Numbered from the stretch's first letter, positions 1-8,261 are shown. The stretch is DNA of 64,000 nucleotides from Gaiellasilicea sp037720595 (GCA_037720595.1 JBBJLW010000013.1:24575-88574); one strand, 5' to 3'. Made by a program: numbers and translations. The notes: generated from the letters alone by a model not told the origin.

Positions 1-2
1 CC

Positions 3-500
3 GGGATCGCAGCGGTGCTCGCGACGTCGACGGCCGGGCGACTGCTCGACGACGGCGAGTACGACTCGCTCCTCATCGCCGTCTGGGCCGTGATCGCCGG
101 CGGGATCTACGGTTTGGCCGGCTACTTCATCATTGGCGGCGCGGTCTACCTCGGGGCTCGCGGGCTGGGCAGTCTCGGAACCTACCGGCGGTCGCGACAC
201 ATACTCGGATTCGCGGCGGCGCCGCTTGCGCTCTCGCTCTTTCTCGTCTGGCCGCTCGAGCTCGCGGTGCTCGGCGGCGATGTCTTCCGCACCGGCGGCT
301 CGGACGACGGGGCCTCCGATCGCGTCTTCGACGGGCTCGAGCTCGGATTCGCGCTCTGGTCGGCCGCACTACTCCTCGTCGGGGTGCGCGCCGTGCACGG
401 CTGGAGCTGGTGGCGCTCGCTCGGGGTGCTGGCGCTCGTCGCGCTCTTCCTATCCGCGTTCGCCTACCTTCCTTCTGTCTTCGAGCGCTACCTCGAATAG
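3..500 (+). CDS. Yip1-like integral membrane protein (5' end cut by window)
   Basis: The reading frame is open from the first bases, so the true start probably lies upstream; an internal GTG at 15 is the first visible start. The product has about four hydrophobic segments separated by short polar loops, including a Gly-rich first segment (IAGGIYGLAGYFIIGGAVYL) and a C-terminal segment ending near FAYLPSVFERYLE. The pattern resembles small Yip1/DUF1282-type membrane proteins, but no catalytic motif is visible and the family call is tentative. Its 3' end overlaps the convergent panB 3' end by about 50 bases, so one of the two stops is used in antisense to the other. Confidence 0.55.
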   Translation, partial: GIAAVLATSTAGRLLDDGEYDSLLIAVWAVIAGGIYGLAGYFIIGGAVYLGARGLGSLGTYRRSRHILGFAAAPLALSLFLVWPLELAVLGGDVFRTGGSDDGASDRVFDGLELGFALWSAALLLVGVRAVHGWSWWRSLGVLALVALFLSAFAYLPSVFERYLE

Positions 501-1361
501 CGCCAACTCGTCGGCGGGCATCGAGTAGGTGTGCTGCTCTTCGGGGAAACGGCGCTCGCGCACGTCCGAGACGTACGCGGAGACAGCCTTCGTGATCTCG
601 GTCGCGAGATCGGCGTACTGCTTGACGAAGCGCGGCGAGCCGCCGGCGTAGAGCCCGAGCAGGTCGTGCCAGACGAGCACCTGCCCGTCGCAGTCGACGC
701 CGGCGCCGATTCCGATCGTGGGGATCGCGAGCAGCTCGGTGATCCGCGCCGCGACGGGTGCCGGCACCGCCTCGAGCACGAGCGCGAACACTCCGGCGGC
801 CTCGAGCGCGAGCGCGTCCTCGACCAGGCGCCGGGCCTTCTCCGCAGTCCGACCCTGCGCCTTGAACCCACCGAGCATCGTCGCCGACTGCGGGGTCAGG
901 CCGATGTGGCCCATCGTCGGAACGCCGGCCCCGACGAGCGCCTGGACGCGCGAGAGCGTCGGTCCGGCGCCCTCCACCTTGACGGCGTCCGCGCTCGCCT
1001 CCTTGAGAAAGCGGATCGCGTTCCGCAGCGCGTCCTCGTCGGAGACCTGGAAGGAGCCGAACGGCATGTCCGCGACGACGAGCGGGCGTCGCGCGCCTCG
1101 GTTGACCGCGCGAGTGAGCACGATCATCTCCTCCATCGTCGCCGGCACCGTCGAGTCGTGGCCGAGCACGGTCATCGCCGCCGAGTCGCCGACGAGGATG
1201 ATGTCGGCGCCCGCCGCGTCGGCGAGCCGGCCCGAGGGTGCGTCGTAGGCGGTGATCATCGCGATCGGCTGCCGCCGGGCTTTCAGCTCGGCGAGCTCGG
1301 TCAGCGCGAGCTTTCCGGGGGCGGGCGTGCCCGGAGCGGGCTTCCGAGGACGAGTGGTCAT
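450..1361 (-). CDS. panB: 3-methyl-2-oxobutanoate hydroxymethyltransferase
   Basis: PanB makes ketopantoate from 2-oxoisovalerate and methylene-tetrahydrofolate, the first committed step of pantothenate and CoA synthesis, in the cytosol. The 303-residue product has normal family length. Visible hallmarks are AYDAPS (38-43), the metal-binding VGDS (57-60) and D98 in VADMPFGS, AVKVEG (127-131), GHIGLTPQ (151-158), the expected catalytic Glu in VLEAVP (197) and TIGIGAG (215-221). The ATG at 1361 is chosen because it overlaps the panC stop as ATGA, typical of translational coupling. It is the last gene of a three-gene minus-strand operon (DUF2520 gene, panC, panB). Confidence 0.96.
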   Translation of the reverse strand: MTTRPRKPAPGTPAPGKLALTELAELKARRQPIAMITAYDAPSGRLADAAGADIILVGDSAAMTVLGHDSTVPATMEEMIVLTRAVNRGARRPLVVADMPFGSFQVSDEDALRNAIRFLKEASADAVKVEGAGPTLSRVQALVGAGVPTMGHIGLTPQSATMLGGFKAQGRTAEKARRLVEDALALEAAGVFALVLEAVPAPVAARITELLAIPTIGIGAGVDCDGQVLVWHDLLGLYAGGSPRFVKQYADLATEITKAVSAYVSDVRERRFPEEQHTYSMPADELALFEVALEDRRKVGERG

Positions 1362-2134
1362 GGCATCTCCTTGTCGAGGACGACGTTGTCGATCAGGCGG
1401 GTGGAGCCGACGCGCACGGCGGCGGCGAGGACGGGCGGGTCGAGGTCGACGACCTCCACGTAGTCGATGTCGAGCCCGGCGAGGGCGGCGCGCGCAGCAT
1501 CGAGATCCCGTGTGGCCAGGGCCCGGGGCAGGGTGACCGCGCGCTTGCGATCCTCGGCGGTCAACTGCGAGTTGCGCGACGAGAGAGCGAGTCCGTCGGC
1601 GTCGCGGATGGTCGGCAGGACGCGCAACGTCAGCTCGAGATCGAGGTCGCGGATCATCCGCCGGAGCACAGCGACCTGCTGTGCGTCCTTCTGCCCGAAG
1701 TACGCGCGCTCGGGTCGCACGAGGTTGAAGAGCTTGAGGCAGATCGTCGCGACCCCGCGGAAGTGGCCCGGCCGGTACACGCCCTCGAGCTGGCGGCCGA
1801 GCTCCTCGACCTCGACCCACGTCTGGAAGCCGGGCGGGTAGATCTCGTCCACAGACGGCACGAAGAGCACATCGACCCCGGCGTTCTCGGCCAGCGCCTC
1901 ATCGGTCTGGCGATCGCCCGGATAGCCGGCAAGGTCCGAGTCCTCTTCGAACTGGGCCGGGTTGACGAAGAGGCTGACGACCACGATGTCGCATTCATCG
2001 CGCGCGACGCGGAAGAGCGAGCGGTGGCCCTCGTGGAAGGCTCCCATCGTCGGCACGAGCCCGACAGACCCGCCGCCGTGGCGGGCCGACTCGAGCGCTT
2101 CCCGCAGCTCCGCGATCGTGTCGACTACGTTCAC
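1358..2134 (-). CDS. panC: Pantoate--beta-alanine ligase
   Basis: PanC joins pantoate and beta-alanine using ATP to form pantothenate. The 258-residue product shows the nucleotidyltransferase signature PTMGAFHEGH (28-37, HxGH at 34-37), the YFGQKDAQQ loop, and the ALSSRN element that corresponds to the KMSKS loop of this family. The GTG at 2134 is chosen because it overlaps the preceding gene's stop as GTGA and places the PTMGA motif at the usual distance from the N terminus. The gene is slightly shorter than many PanC proteins at the C terminus but keeps all the motifs. No panD is visible in the window. Confidence 0.95.
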   Translation of the reverse strand: MNVVDTIAELREALESARHGGGSVGLVPTMGAFHEGHRSLFRVARDECDIVVVSLFVNPAQFEEDSDLAGYPGDRQTDEALAENAGVDVLFVPSVDEIYPPGFQTWVEVEELGRQLEGVYRPGHFRGVATICLKLFNLVRPERAYFGQKDAQQVAVLRRMIRDLDLELTLRVLPTIRDADGLALSSRNSQLTAEDRKRAVTLPRALATRDLDAARAALAGLDIDYVEVVDLDPPVLAAAVRVGSTRLIDNVVLDKEMP

Positions 2135-2796
2135 AGCAGCGCCTTCGTCGTCTCGGCGAGCGTCACGTACATCGACTCGAGCTCCGGTCGCTCGCGGCGG
2201 ATCGCGGCGACGTGCGTCTCGATCGTGGCCCAGTCGCCCCGCGCGATCGGCCCGGTCAGCTCGAAACCGTTCTCGATCATCCGGCGTAGCAGCGGATCGA
2301 GCGCCTCCGGCGGCGCCCCGGCCGACTCGAGCAGCAACCCGGCCGCGCGCCTCAGCGTCACGAGATAGTTCGCGGCGATCGCTGCACCCGCGTGATAGGC
2401 GTCGCGCTTCGCGTCTACGAGCGCGAACGGCTCGAGCCCGAGCGTCCGGGCAAGCCAGAAGCCGAGCTCCCGAGCTTCGTCGTCCTCGGCGGTGACTGCC
2501 GCAAATGCGCCGTCGAGTTGCTCGGCGCCGCGGGAGCGCGTGAACGTCTGCAGTGGATGCAGCCCGAAACGGCGCGAGTGAGGCGCGAGCGCGACGAGCG
2601 GCGTCGCGCCGCTGACGTGGGCGACCCATGGGCCCGGGCGCAGCGTCCCCGCCACCTCGGCGATCGCGCGATCCGGGACGCAGAGCAGGACGAGGTCGGG
2701 ACCGCGCTCGGTCAGGAGGAGGCCGCGCTCGGCGAGCCTGGCGGCAATCGCCGAGCCGACGCGCCCCGCGCCGACGACGTGAACGCTCGTGATCAT
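2131..2796 (-). CDS. Rossmann-fold DUF2520 protein, candidate ketopantoate reductase
   Basis: The 221-residue product begins with a dinucleotide-binding fold (VHVVGAGRVGSAIAARLAER, 5-24). A DUF2520-like helical domain follows, with the family stretch PLQTFTRS and a later KRDAYHAGAAIAANYLV segment. It is the first gene of an operon with panC and panB, overlapping panC by four bases. No canonical panE is seen nearby, so the position suggests it supplies pantoate by NAD(P)H-dependent reduction of ketopantoate; that is inference from context. It could instead be a general NADP- or F420-dependent oxidoreductase. Confidence 0.8.
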   Translation of the reverse strand: MITSVHVVGAGRVGSAIAARLAERGLLLTERGPDLVLLCVPDRAIAEVAGTLRPGPWVAHVSGATPLVALAPHSRRFGLHPLQTFTRSRGAEQLDGAFAAVTAEDDEARELGFWLARTLGLEPFALVDAKRDAYHAGAAIAANYLVTLRRAAGLLLESAGAPPEALDPLLRRMIENGFELTGPIARGDWATIETHVAAIRRERPELESMYVTLAETTKALL

Positions 2797-2872
2797 CTCG
2801 ATGTGGCTCCAGTTCCGCGATCCGGATACCGGGCGGCGTTAGTCTAGCTCCGGTGCGCATCGCGGTCTGCGG

Positions 2873-3466
2873 CTAATCGGGGCGATCGAGCCGGCGGAGC
2901 AGGTTTGCCCGTACGTCGGGCCATTCCTCGGCGATCACGCTGTACCACGCCGAGTCGCGGTTCTCGCCGCCGCGCACGAGCATGTGCCGCCGGTGCACGC
3001 CCTCGAACTGGGCCGGCAGCGCCTCCATCGCCGTGCGCGAGCGCTCGTTCTGCGCGTCCGTCTTCAACTCGACGCGGCGGCAGCCGAGCCGCTCGAAGGC
3101 GTCGCCGAGCATCAGCAGCTTGGCCTCGACGTTCGCACCGGTGCGCCAGACCCGCGGATCGAGCCACGTCCAGCCGATCTCGAGGCTGCGGTGCTCGGGC
3201 CGGAGCGCCAGGAAGCGGCTGCTCCCGACGACTCGGCCGTCGCTCTGGTTGACGGTCGCGAACGGAAGCTCGGCGCCGGCCGCTGCACCGGCGAGCGCGT
3301 CCGCGACGTACTCGTTCATCTGCTCGCGCGTCTGCGGTTGGAGGATGCTGAGCCAGCGCCAGATCCTGGGATCGCGCGAGGCTTCCCAGAGTCCGGCCTC
3401 ATGCGCGGGCGCGAGCGGCTCGAGGCGCACGAGATCGCCTGGCAGCGTCCTGGCAGCCCACGTCAT
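2873..3466 (-). CDS. GNAT N-acetyltransferase, RimJ/RimL type
   Basis: The 197-residue protein matches the RimJ/RimL branch of GNAT acetyltransferases. It has an N-terminal substrate part (LVRLEPLAPAHEAGLWEAS), the strand VVGSSRFLALRP, then EIGWTWLDPRVWRTGANVEA where the acetyl-CoA loop sits, and the late motif RVELKTDAQNERSRTAMEAL. The ATG at 3466 is chosen because the domain starts at once after it; upstream in-frame sequence is low-complexity and basic. It is a single gene divergent from the hydrolase at 3670. The substrate, protein N terminus or small amine, cannot be told. Confidence 0.88.
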   Translation of the reverse strand: MTWAARTLPGDLVRLEPLAPAHEAGLWEASRDPRIWRWLSILQPQTREQMNEYVADALAGAAAGAELPFATVNQSDGRVVGSSRFLALRPEHRSLEIGWTWLDPRVWRTGANVEAKLLMLGDAFERLGCRRVELKTDAQNERSRTAMEALPAQFEGVHRRHMLVRGGENRDSAWYSVIAEEWPDVRANLLRRLDRPD

Positions 3467-3669
3467 TCCACGGATGGTAGGACGCGGGAGACTGCGCTCG
3501 CGCAGCGACGGTTTCGTCAGCCTGGTCGAGATCCCCTTTCGGCCTGAAGGACGGCCGCGTCGTACTAGTATCGGTCCGCCGGTAAGCCGGCGACAAGACA
3601 TGAGCAGCTGGACAGAGCGCGCGCACCGTGTTGGGCCAGCCGACGTCTGCGACCGCGACGGAGCCTGGC

Positions 3670-4500
3670 ATGTTCGATGACCCGGCCGGCTGGAGCCTCA
3701 AACGACGCGCCACCACTACGCACGGCGAGATCGCGTGGGATGTCCACGGCGACGGACCGCCCGTCGTGCTCACACACGGCACGCCAAGCCGCTCGGTGCT
3801 GTGGCGCAACGTCGTACCGGTCCTCGCAGACCGGTTTGCCGTGTACGCCTTCGACCTGCTTGGCTTCGGTCAATCGGAACGTTCCGCGGATCAGCGGCTG
3901 TCTATCCGCGTGCACGGACGAGTGCTTGCCGAGCTCGTCCGGATTTGGGACCTCGACACGCCCGCCCTCGTTGGCCACGACATCGGCGGCGCTGCAGTGT
4001 TGCGCGCCCACCTGCTCGAGGAGACAGCCGCGAGTCACCTCGCTCTGATCAACGCCGTGGTGCTCCAGCCATGGATTACGCCGACCACACGGCACCTGCA
4101 GGCCCATCTCGACGTCTACCGGACCATGCCCACGCACATCTTTCGCGAGGTCACCGCCGCTCACCTCCGCACCGCTACCTACCGACCCATGAAGCCCGCC
4201 GTCTTCGCCGCCTATTTCGAGCAATGGGAGGGCGAGCGCGGTCACCAACTCTGGATCCGCAATGTTCGCGGCTTCGACGAGCGTGACACCGCCGAGTTCG
4301 AGCCGCTGCTCGACCGGGTAATCGTCCCTACGCGGATCATTTGGGGCGAACACGATGCTTGGCTCGATCCCCACATCAGTACCGAGATCCAGCAACGCCT
4401 ACCCGCCGCCGACCGCGTCCTGATTCCCGACGCCGGGCACTTCTCACCTGAGGACCAACCGATCCAGGTCGCCCAAGCGCTCGCCGACTTCCTCGCGTGA
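3670..4500 (+). CDS. Alpha/beta hydrolase with Asp nucleophile (dehalogenase/epoxide-hydrolase-like)
   Basis: The 276-residue cytosolic protein has the alpha/beta-hydrolase layout: oxyanion motif LTHGTPS, strand FDLLGFGQSE, nucleophile elbow GHDIGG, cap domain, acid region IIWGEHDAWL and terminal His in DAGHFSPED. The elbow residue is Asp rather than Ser, which in this fold is typical of haloalkane or haloacetate dehalogenases and epoxide hydrolases. The ATG at 3670 is preceded by GGAG at six bases, better than the GTG at 3628. The actual substrate is unknown. The gene stands alone between a divergent GNAT gene and the ferritin-like gene. Confidence 0.85.
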   Translation: MFDDPAGWSLKRRATTTHGEIAWDVHGDGPPVVLTHGTPSRSVLWRNVVPVLADRFAVYAFDLLGFGQSERSADQRLSIRVHGRVLAELVRIWDLDTPALVGHDIGGAAVLRAHLLEETAASHLALINAVVLQPWITPTTRHLQAHLDVYRTMPTHIFREVTAAHLRTATYRPMKPAVFAAYFEQWEGERGHQLWIRNVRGFDERDTAEFEPLLDRVIVPTRIIWGEHDAWLDPHISTEIQQRLPAADRVLIPDAGHFSPEDQPIQVAQALADFLA

Positions 4501-4542
4501 AACTCGCTCTACCTCGCCGCCGACGCGAGAGCATCCCCTAGA

Positions 4543-4872
4543 GTGGCGATAGTGCCGTTCGACCAGTACCACGAGCCGCCGGAGGAGCTGCCCGAGGAGA
4601 CGCGCACGTTCGCACGGATCTGCGCCTCGCTGATCGAGGAGGCGGAGGCGATCGGCTGGTACGAGCAGCGGCTCGCGGTCGAGCGCGACGACGAGGCGCG
4701 CGCGATCATGGAGAACGCGCAGGGCGAGGAGTTCAAGCACTTTGCGATGAACCTCGAGTTCCTGGGTCGGCGCAAGCCTGTCTGGGCGGATGTCCTGAAG
4801 CAGGTTCTCTTCAACCCCGGCGACATCGTCGAGCACGGCGAGCAGGCCGAGGAAGAGCTCGACGCTGGGTAG
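4543..4872 (+). CDS. Encapsulated-ferritin-like (EncFtn) iron protein without an encapsulin partner
   Basis: This 109-residue protein fits the EncFtn family, which oxidises Fe(II) at a dimer interface and normally works inside an encapsulin shell. Visible signs are the start YHEPPEELPEET, the first helix with IEEAEAIGWYEQR (31-43; Glu pair then Trp-Tyr), the second helix EEFKHFAMNLEFL (62-74; Glu-Glu-x-x-His) and the tail WADVLKQVLF. These match the layout of known EncFtn proteins. No encapsulin shell gene is in the window and the short acidic C terminus (EEELDAG) shows no obvious shell-targeting peptide. The start may be the GTG at 4543 or 4552. It could be a free-standing ferroxidase. Confidence 0.75.
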   Translation: MAIVPFDQYHEPPEELPEETRTFARICASLIEEAEAIGWYEQRLAVERDDEARAIMENAQGEEFKHFAMNLEFLGRRKPVWADVLKQVLFNPGDIVEHGEQAEEELDAG

Positions 4873-4881
4873 ACTGCGGCC

Positions 4882-5100
4882 ATGCCGATCTACGAGTACG
4901 CGTGCATGGAGTGCGAGTCGCATTTCGAGGAACTCGTCCGCAATGCCGAGCAGGCCGTCGCGTGCCCCGAGTGCGGGGCGGCGAACGTGCTGAAGCAGAT
5001 GTCGAGCTTCGCCGTCGCCGGCGTCTCCTCGCAGCCGCGGTTCAGCAGTGGCGGCGGCGGCGGCGGCGGGTGCTGCGGCGGTTCCTGCGGCTCCTGCTAG
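4882..5100 (+). CDS. FmdB-family zinc-ribbon protein
   Basis: The 72-residue protein opens with MPIYEYACMECESHFE, the signature of FmdB-type regulatory zinc ribbons, with two CxxC knuckles (C8-x2-C11 and C28-x2-C31). The C terminus is a glycine run followed by a Cys-rich tail (GGGCCGGSCGSC), common in actinobacterial members. Its role is not established; members are found beside many metabolic genes. It lies nine bases after the ferritin-like gene and 34 bases before the glycosylase, so the three may share a transcript. Confidence 0.9.
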   Translation: MPIYEYACMECESHFEELVRNAEQAVACPECGAANVLKQMSSFAVAGVSSQPRFSSGGGGGGGCCGGSCGSC

Positions 5101-5134
5101 AGACCGTCCGCCCCTCCTCGTAGACTCACTCTCT

Positions 5135-5788
5135 GTGAGCGATCTCCTCGCCGACTATTGCGACGAGACCCTGGGCTGCACTCGCTGCCCCCTCGCCGCC
5201 AACCGCACGCAGGTCGTCTTCGGCTCCGGCGACCCGCACGCCGAGCTGATGTTCGTCGGCGAGGCGCCTGGCTTCCACGAGGATCAGAGCGGGATCCCGT
5301 TCGTCGGGCAGGCGGGCATGCTGCTCGAGAAGCTGCTCGGCGGAATCGGCCTTTCGCGCACCGACGTCTACGTCGCGAACGTGATCAAATGCCGGCCGCC
5401 GGGCAACCGCGACCCGCACCCGGAGGAGATCGAGGCCTGCGAGTCGCACCTCTTCCGTCAGATCGAGCTCGTCCGGCCGACCCTTGTGGCGACCCTCGGA
5501 AACTTTGCGACGAAACTGCTTTCGGGGAAGCCGGCCGGGATCACGCGTGTCCACGGCGTCGAGCAGCAGGTCGTGCTCGGCGGCAACGCCGTCACCCTCT
5601 ATCCGCTGTTCCACCCGGCCGCCGCGCTCTACACGCCATCGATGCAGACGGTGCTCGCGCAGGATTTCGCCCGGATCCCGGAGCTGCTCGGACGCGAGCT
5701 TCGGGGGGCCGAGCCACAGGGTCCGCCACTGCCGCGGCTCGTCGCCGAGCCCGCACCGGGGCCGACCGTGCAGCTCGGCCTCTTCTGA
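5135..5788 (+). CDS. Uracil-DNA glycosylase, family 4 (Fe-S type)
   Basis: The 217-residue enzyme removes uracil from DNA as the first step of base-excision repair. Four cysteines that would hold the 4Fe-4S cluster are visible: C15 and C18 (GCTRCPL) and C86 and C102 (IKCRPPGN and EAC). Motif A appears as VGEAPGFHED (41-50) and motif B as LFHPAAALY (H160). The GTG at 5135 is chosen because the first cluster cysteine usually lies about 15 residues in. A proline-rich tail of about 25 residues follows the domain. Confidence 0.94.
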   Translation: MSDLLADYCDETLGCTRCPLAANRTQVVFGSGDPHAELMFVGEAPGFHEDQSGIPFVGQAGMLLEKLLGGIGLSRTDVYVANVIKCRPPGNRDPHPEEIEACESHLFRQIELVRPTLVATLGNFATKLLSGKPAGITRVHGVEQQVVLGGNAVTLYPLFHPAAALYTPSMQTVLAQDFARIPELLGRELRGAEPQGPPLPRLVAEPAPGPTVQLGLF

Positions 5789-5796
5789 CCGCGACG

Positions 5797-6279
5797 ATGC
5801 GGCTCCACTCCTCGTCGCCCGAGGCGACGGAGGCGATCGCGGGCAGGCTCGCGCGGGAGCTGCGAGTGGGGGATGTCGTCACCGTCTCGGGCGAGCTCGG
5901 CGCCGGGAAGACGACCTTCGTCCGCGGAGCGTGCCGCGCGCTCGGCGTGACGGCGCCGGTGACGAGCCCGACGTACACGATCGGCCATCGCTACGAGGGC
6001 GACCCGGACGTCTCGCACCTCGACCTCTATCGCTTCGCCGGCGTCTCGCACGCCGAATGGGCCGACCTGGAGCCGTATTTCGAGGCGGCGATCGTCTTCG
6101 TCGAGTGGCCCGAGGCGGCGGGCTCCGGCCTGCCTCCGGTGCGGCTGCACGTCCGGCTCGAGCACATCGAGCCGGATCAGCTCGACGTGGGGCGACGCTC
6201 GATTCGGCTCGACGGCTCCGACGCGGCATTGGTAGAACGAATCGCACGTGCTGATCCTGGCGTTCGACACCGCGACTGA
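5797..6279 (+). CDS. tsaE: tRNA t6A biosynthesis ATPase TsaE
   Basis: TsaE is the P-loop ATPase that works with TsaB and TsaD to make N6-threonylcarbamoyladenosine on ANN-decoding tRNAs. The 160-residue product has the Walker A motif GELGAGKTT (32-40), the SPTYT segment and HLDLYR where the family keeps its Asp, and VEWPE near the C terminus. The ATG at 5797 lies eight bases after the glycosylase stop. The 3' end overlaps tsaB by 32 bases, so the run is an operon tsaE-tsaB-rimI-tsaD. Confidence 0.95.
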   Translation: MRLHSSSPEATEAIAGRLARELRVGDVVTVSGELGAGKTTFVRGACRALGVTAPVTSPTYTIGHRYEGDPDVSHLDLYRFAGVSHAEWADLEPYFEAAIVFVEWPEAAGSGLPPVRLHVRLEHIEPDQLDVGRRSIRLDGSDAALVERIARADPGVRHRD

Positions 6280-6835
6280 CCGCGCGACGAGCGCGCTCGT
6301 TGCCGACGGAGAGGTGCTCGGCGAGCGGGTCTCGCGCGCCTCGACGCTGCTCGAGGACGTCGACGCGCTGCTGCGCCGCGCAGGTGCGCACGCGACGGAG
6401 CTCGACGCACTGGCGGTCGGCGTCGGTCCCGGCAGCTTCACCGGCACGCGGATCGGTCTTGCAGCGGCACGAGGGCTGGCGCTCGCGCTCGAGGTTCCGG
6501 CCGCCGGCGTCTCGACGCTCGAGGCACTCGCAGGCGGGGCGCCCGGAGCGCTCGCCGTAATCGACGCCAAGCGGCGCGAGATCTTCGTCGCCGGCCCGCG
6601 CGTGCTCGCTCCCTCCGACCTCGTCGTCGAGCCCGGAGCGATACTCGTCGGGGACGGCGCGATCCGCTATCGCGAGCTGTTCGAGGCCGCCGGCGCAGAG
6701 GTGCCGGCGGACGACGACGAGCGTCATCTGCCTCGTGCGCGCTTCCACGCCGCGCTCGCCCGCGACTTCGTCTCGGCGGAGCTCCTCGAGCCGATGTACG
6801 TCCGCCAGCCCGACGCGAAAGCGGTGACGCGCTGA
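6248..6835 (+). CDS. tsaB: tRNA t6A biosynthesis protein TsaB
   Basis: TsaB is the ASKHA-fold partner that scaffolds TsaD and TsaE in t6A synthesis. The 195-residue product shows ILAFDTATD (3-11) and the diagnostic VGVGPGSFTGTRIGLAAARGLA block, then AVIDAKRREIFVA. The region after the first strand is shorter than in Escherichia coli YeaZ, as is common in actinobacteria. The GTG start at 6248 lies within tsaE. Its stop overlaps the proposed rimI start. Confidence 0.94.
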   Translation: MLILAFDTATDRATSALVADGEVLGERVSRASTLLEDVDALLRRAGAHATELDALAVGVGPGSFTGTRIGLAAARGLALALEVPAAGVSTLEALAGGAPGALAVIDAKRREIFVAGPRVLAPSDLVVEPGAILVGDGAIRYRELFEAAGAEVPADDDERHLPRARFHAALARDFVSAELLEPMYVRQPDAKAVTR

Positions 6836-7302
6836 ACGTCGAGCTGCGGAAGCTCGCGCTGCGCGACCTGGCCGCGATCGAGACGATCGAGCGTGCCTCG
6901 TATCCGACGCCGTGGTCGCGCTCGATGTTCGCTAGCGAGCTCGCGAAGCCGACCTCGCTCTCGCTCGGCGCTTTCGCCGCGGAGACGAAGGAGCTCGTCG
7001 GCTACCTGATCATCTCGCGCTATGTCGACGCCTGGCACGTCATGAACGTCGCCGTCGCCCCAGCACGCCGTCGGCGCGGGATCGCGCGCACACTTCTCGT
7101 CCGCCTCTTCGAAGTGACCGCCAACGACGAGCGGCGCGGCTACACGCTCGAGGTGCGCGCCTCCAACGAGGGCGCGATCAAGCTCTACGAGGATCTGGGC
7201 TTCCACGCCCGCGGTGTGCGCCGGGGCTACTACACCGACAACCGAGAGGACGCCGTGATCATGTGGAGAGATCCTGTCCAGGGCCAGAAGGAGGTCGGGT
7301 GA
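6832..7302 (+). CDS. rimI: Ribosomal protein S18-alanine N-acetyltransferase RimI
   Basis: RimI acetylates the N-terminal alanine of ribosomal protein S18 and often travels with tsaB and tsaD. The domain reads NVELRKLALRDLAAIETIE, then the PWS motif (YPTPWSRSMF), the acetyl-CoA loop PARRRRGIARTLL and the C-terminal signature ASNEGAIKLYEDLGF. No ATG or GTG lies in the right place: the frame opens at a CTG at 6832 that overlaps the tsaB stop as CTGA, and the RimI domain begins straight after it. The first ATG, at 6925, would delete the N-terminal strand and helix. I therefore propose a CTG start, which is unusual. The product would be 156 residues. Confidence 0.88.
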   Translation: MNVELRKLALRDLAAIETIERASYPTPWSRSMFASELAKPTSLSLGAFAAETKELVGYLIISRYVDAWHVMNVAVAPARRRRGIARTLLVRLFEVTANDERRGYTLEVRASNEGAIKLYEDLGFHARGVRRGYYTDNREDAVIMWRDPVQGQKEVG

Positions 7303-8261
7303 TCCTCGGGATCGAGACGTCGTGCGACGAGACGGCCGCCGCCCTGGTCACTGTGGAGGGCGAGATTCGGTCGAACGTCGTCGCCTCGCAGGCCGACCTG
7401 CATGCACGCTACGGCGGGGTCGTCCCGGAGGTGGCATCGCGCCGCCATCTCGAGCTCGTGTCGCCGGTGATCCGGGAGGCGCTCGGCGAGGCGGGAGCCA
7501 CGCTCGACGATGTCACGAGCGTTGCGGTAACCCAGGGCCCGGGTCTCATCGGGGCGCTTCTCGTCGGCCTCTCGGCCGCGAAGGCGCTCGCCTGGGCGCG
7601 ACGTCTGCCGCTCGTACCGGTCGACCACCTGCACGGTCACGTCGCCTCGCTCTACCTTGCGCCCGAGCCCGTCGAGCCGCCCTTTCTCTGCCTGCTCGCG
7701 AGCGGGGGGCACACCCTGCTGCTCGACGTCCGCGAGTACGGCGGCTTCGAGGTACTTGGAACGACCGTCGACGACGCCGCCGGCGAGGCGTTCGACAAGG
7801 GGGCGCGGCTGCTCGGGCTCGACTATCCCGGCGGCGCGGCGATCGACCGGCTCGCGAACGAGGGTGATCCGACGGCGTTCTCCTTTCCGGTCGCGCGCCT
7901 CGACGGCCTCGACTTCTCTTTCTCGGGCGTCAAGACCTCGCTGCGCTACGCGGTACGCGACCTGGACGACGCGCTCGAGGAACGGCGCGCCGACCTCGCC
8001 GCCTCCTACCAGCGCGCGATCGTGCGGGCGCTCGCGGAACGGACGCTCGCCGCTGCAGAGGAGAGCGGGCATTGGACGATCGCCGTCGTCGGCGGGGTCG
8101 CGGCCAACTCCGAGCTCCGAGCCGCGCTCCCGAACGCCCGGTTCGCGCCGCTGTCTCTCTGCACCGACAACGCGGCGATGATCGCCTCGGCGGGTCGTTA
8201 CGGCAGATCGCTTCCTTATCCTCGGTACCTTGATCTCGACGCGTATGCCTCACGTGCCTGA
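7299..8261 (+). CDS. tsaD: tRNA t6A transferase TsaD (Kae1/Gcp family)
   Basis: TsaD transfers the threonylcarbamoyl group to A37 of tRNA. The 320-residue product begins ILGIETSCDETAAA, has the metal-binding histidines H110 and H114 in DHLHGH, the nucleotide loop LLASGGHT, the DDAAGEAFDK segment and the late metal-binding TDNAAMIA. The GTG at 7299 sits within a GTGA overlap with the rimI stop and seven bases before it is a strong AAGGAGG. It ends the t6A operon. The next gene's start overlaps it by 17 bases. Confidence 0.97.
   Translation: MILGIETSCDETAAALVTVEGEIRSNVVASQADLHARYGGVVPEVASRRHLELVSPVIREALGEAGATLDDVTSVAVTQGPGLIGALLVGLSAAKALAWARRLPLVPVDHLHGHVASLYLAPEPVEPPFLCLLASGGHTLLLDVREYGGFEVLGTTVDDAAGEAFDKGARLLGLDYPGGAAIDRLANEGDPTAFSFPVARLDGLDFSFSGVKTSLRYAVRDLDDALEERRADLAASYQRAIVRALAERTLAAAEESGHWTIAVVGGVAANSELRAALPNARFAPLSLCTDNAAMIASAGRYGRSLPYPRYLDLDAYASRA

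Noticed and set aside
3467..3601. Upstream start for the GNAT gene
   Set aside because: The added 45 residues are basic and low-complexity and overlap the space before the divergent hydrolase; the domain begins at the ATG at 3466.
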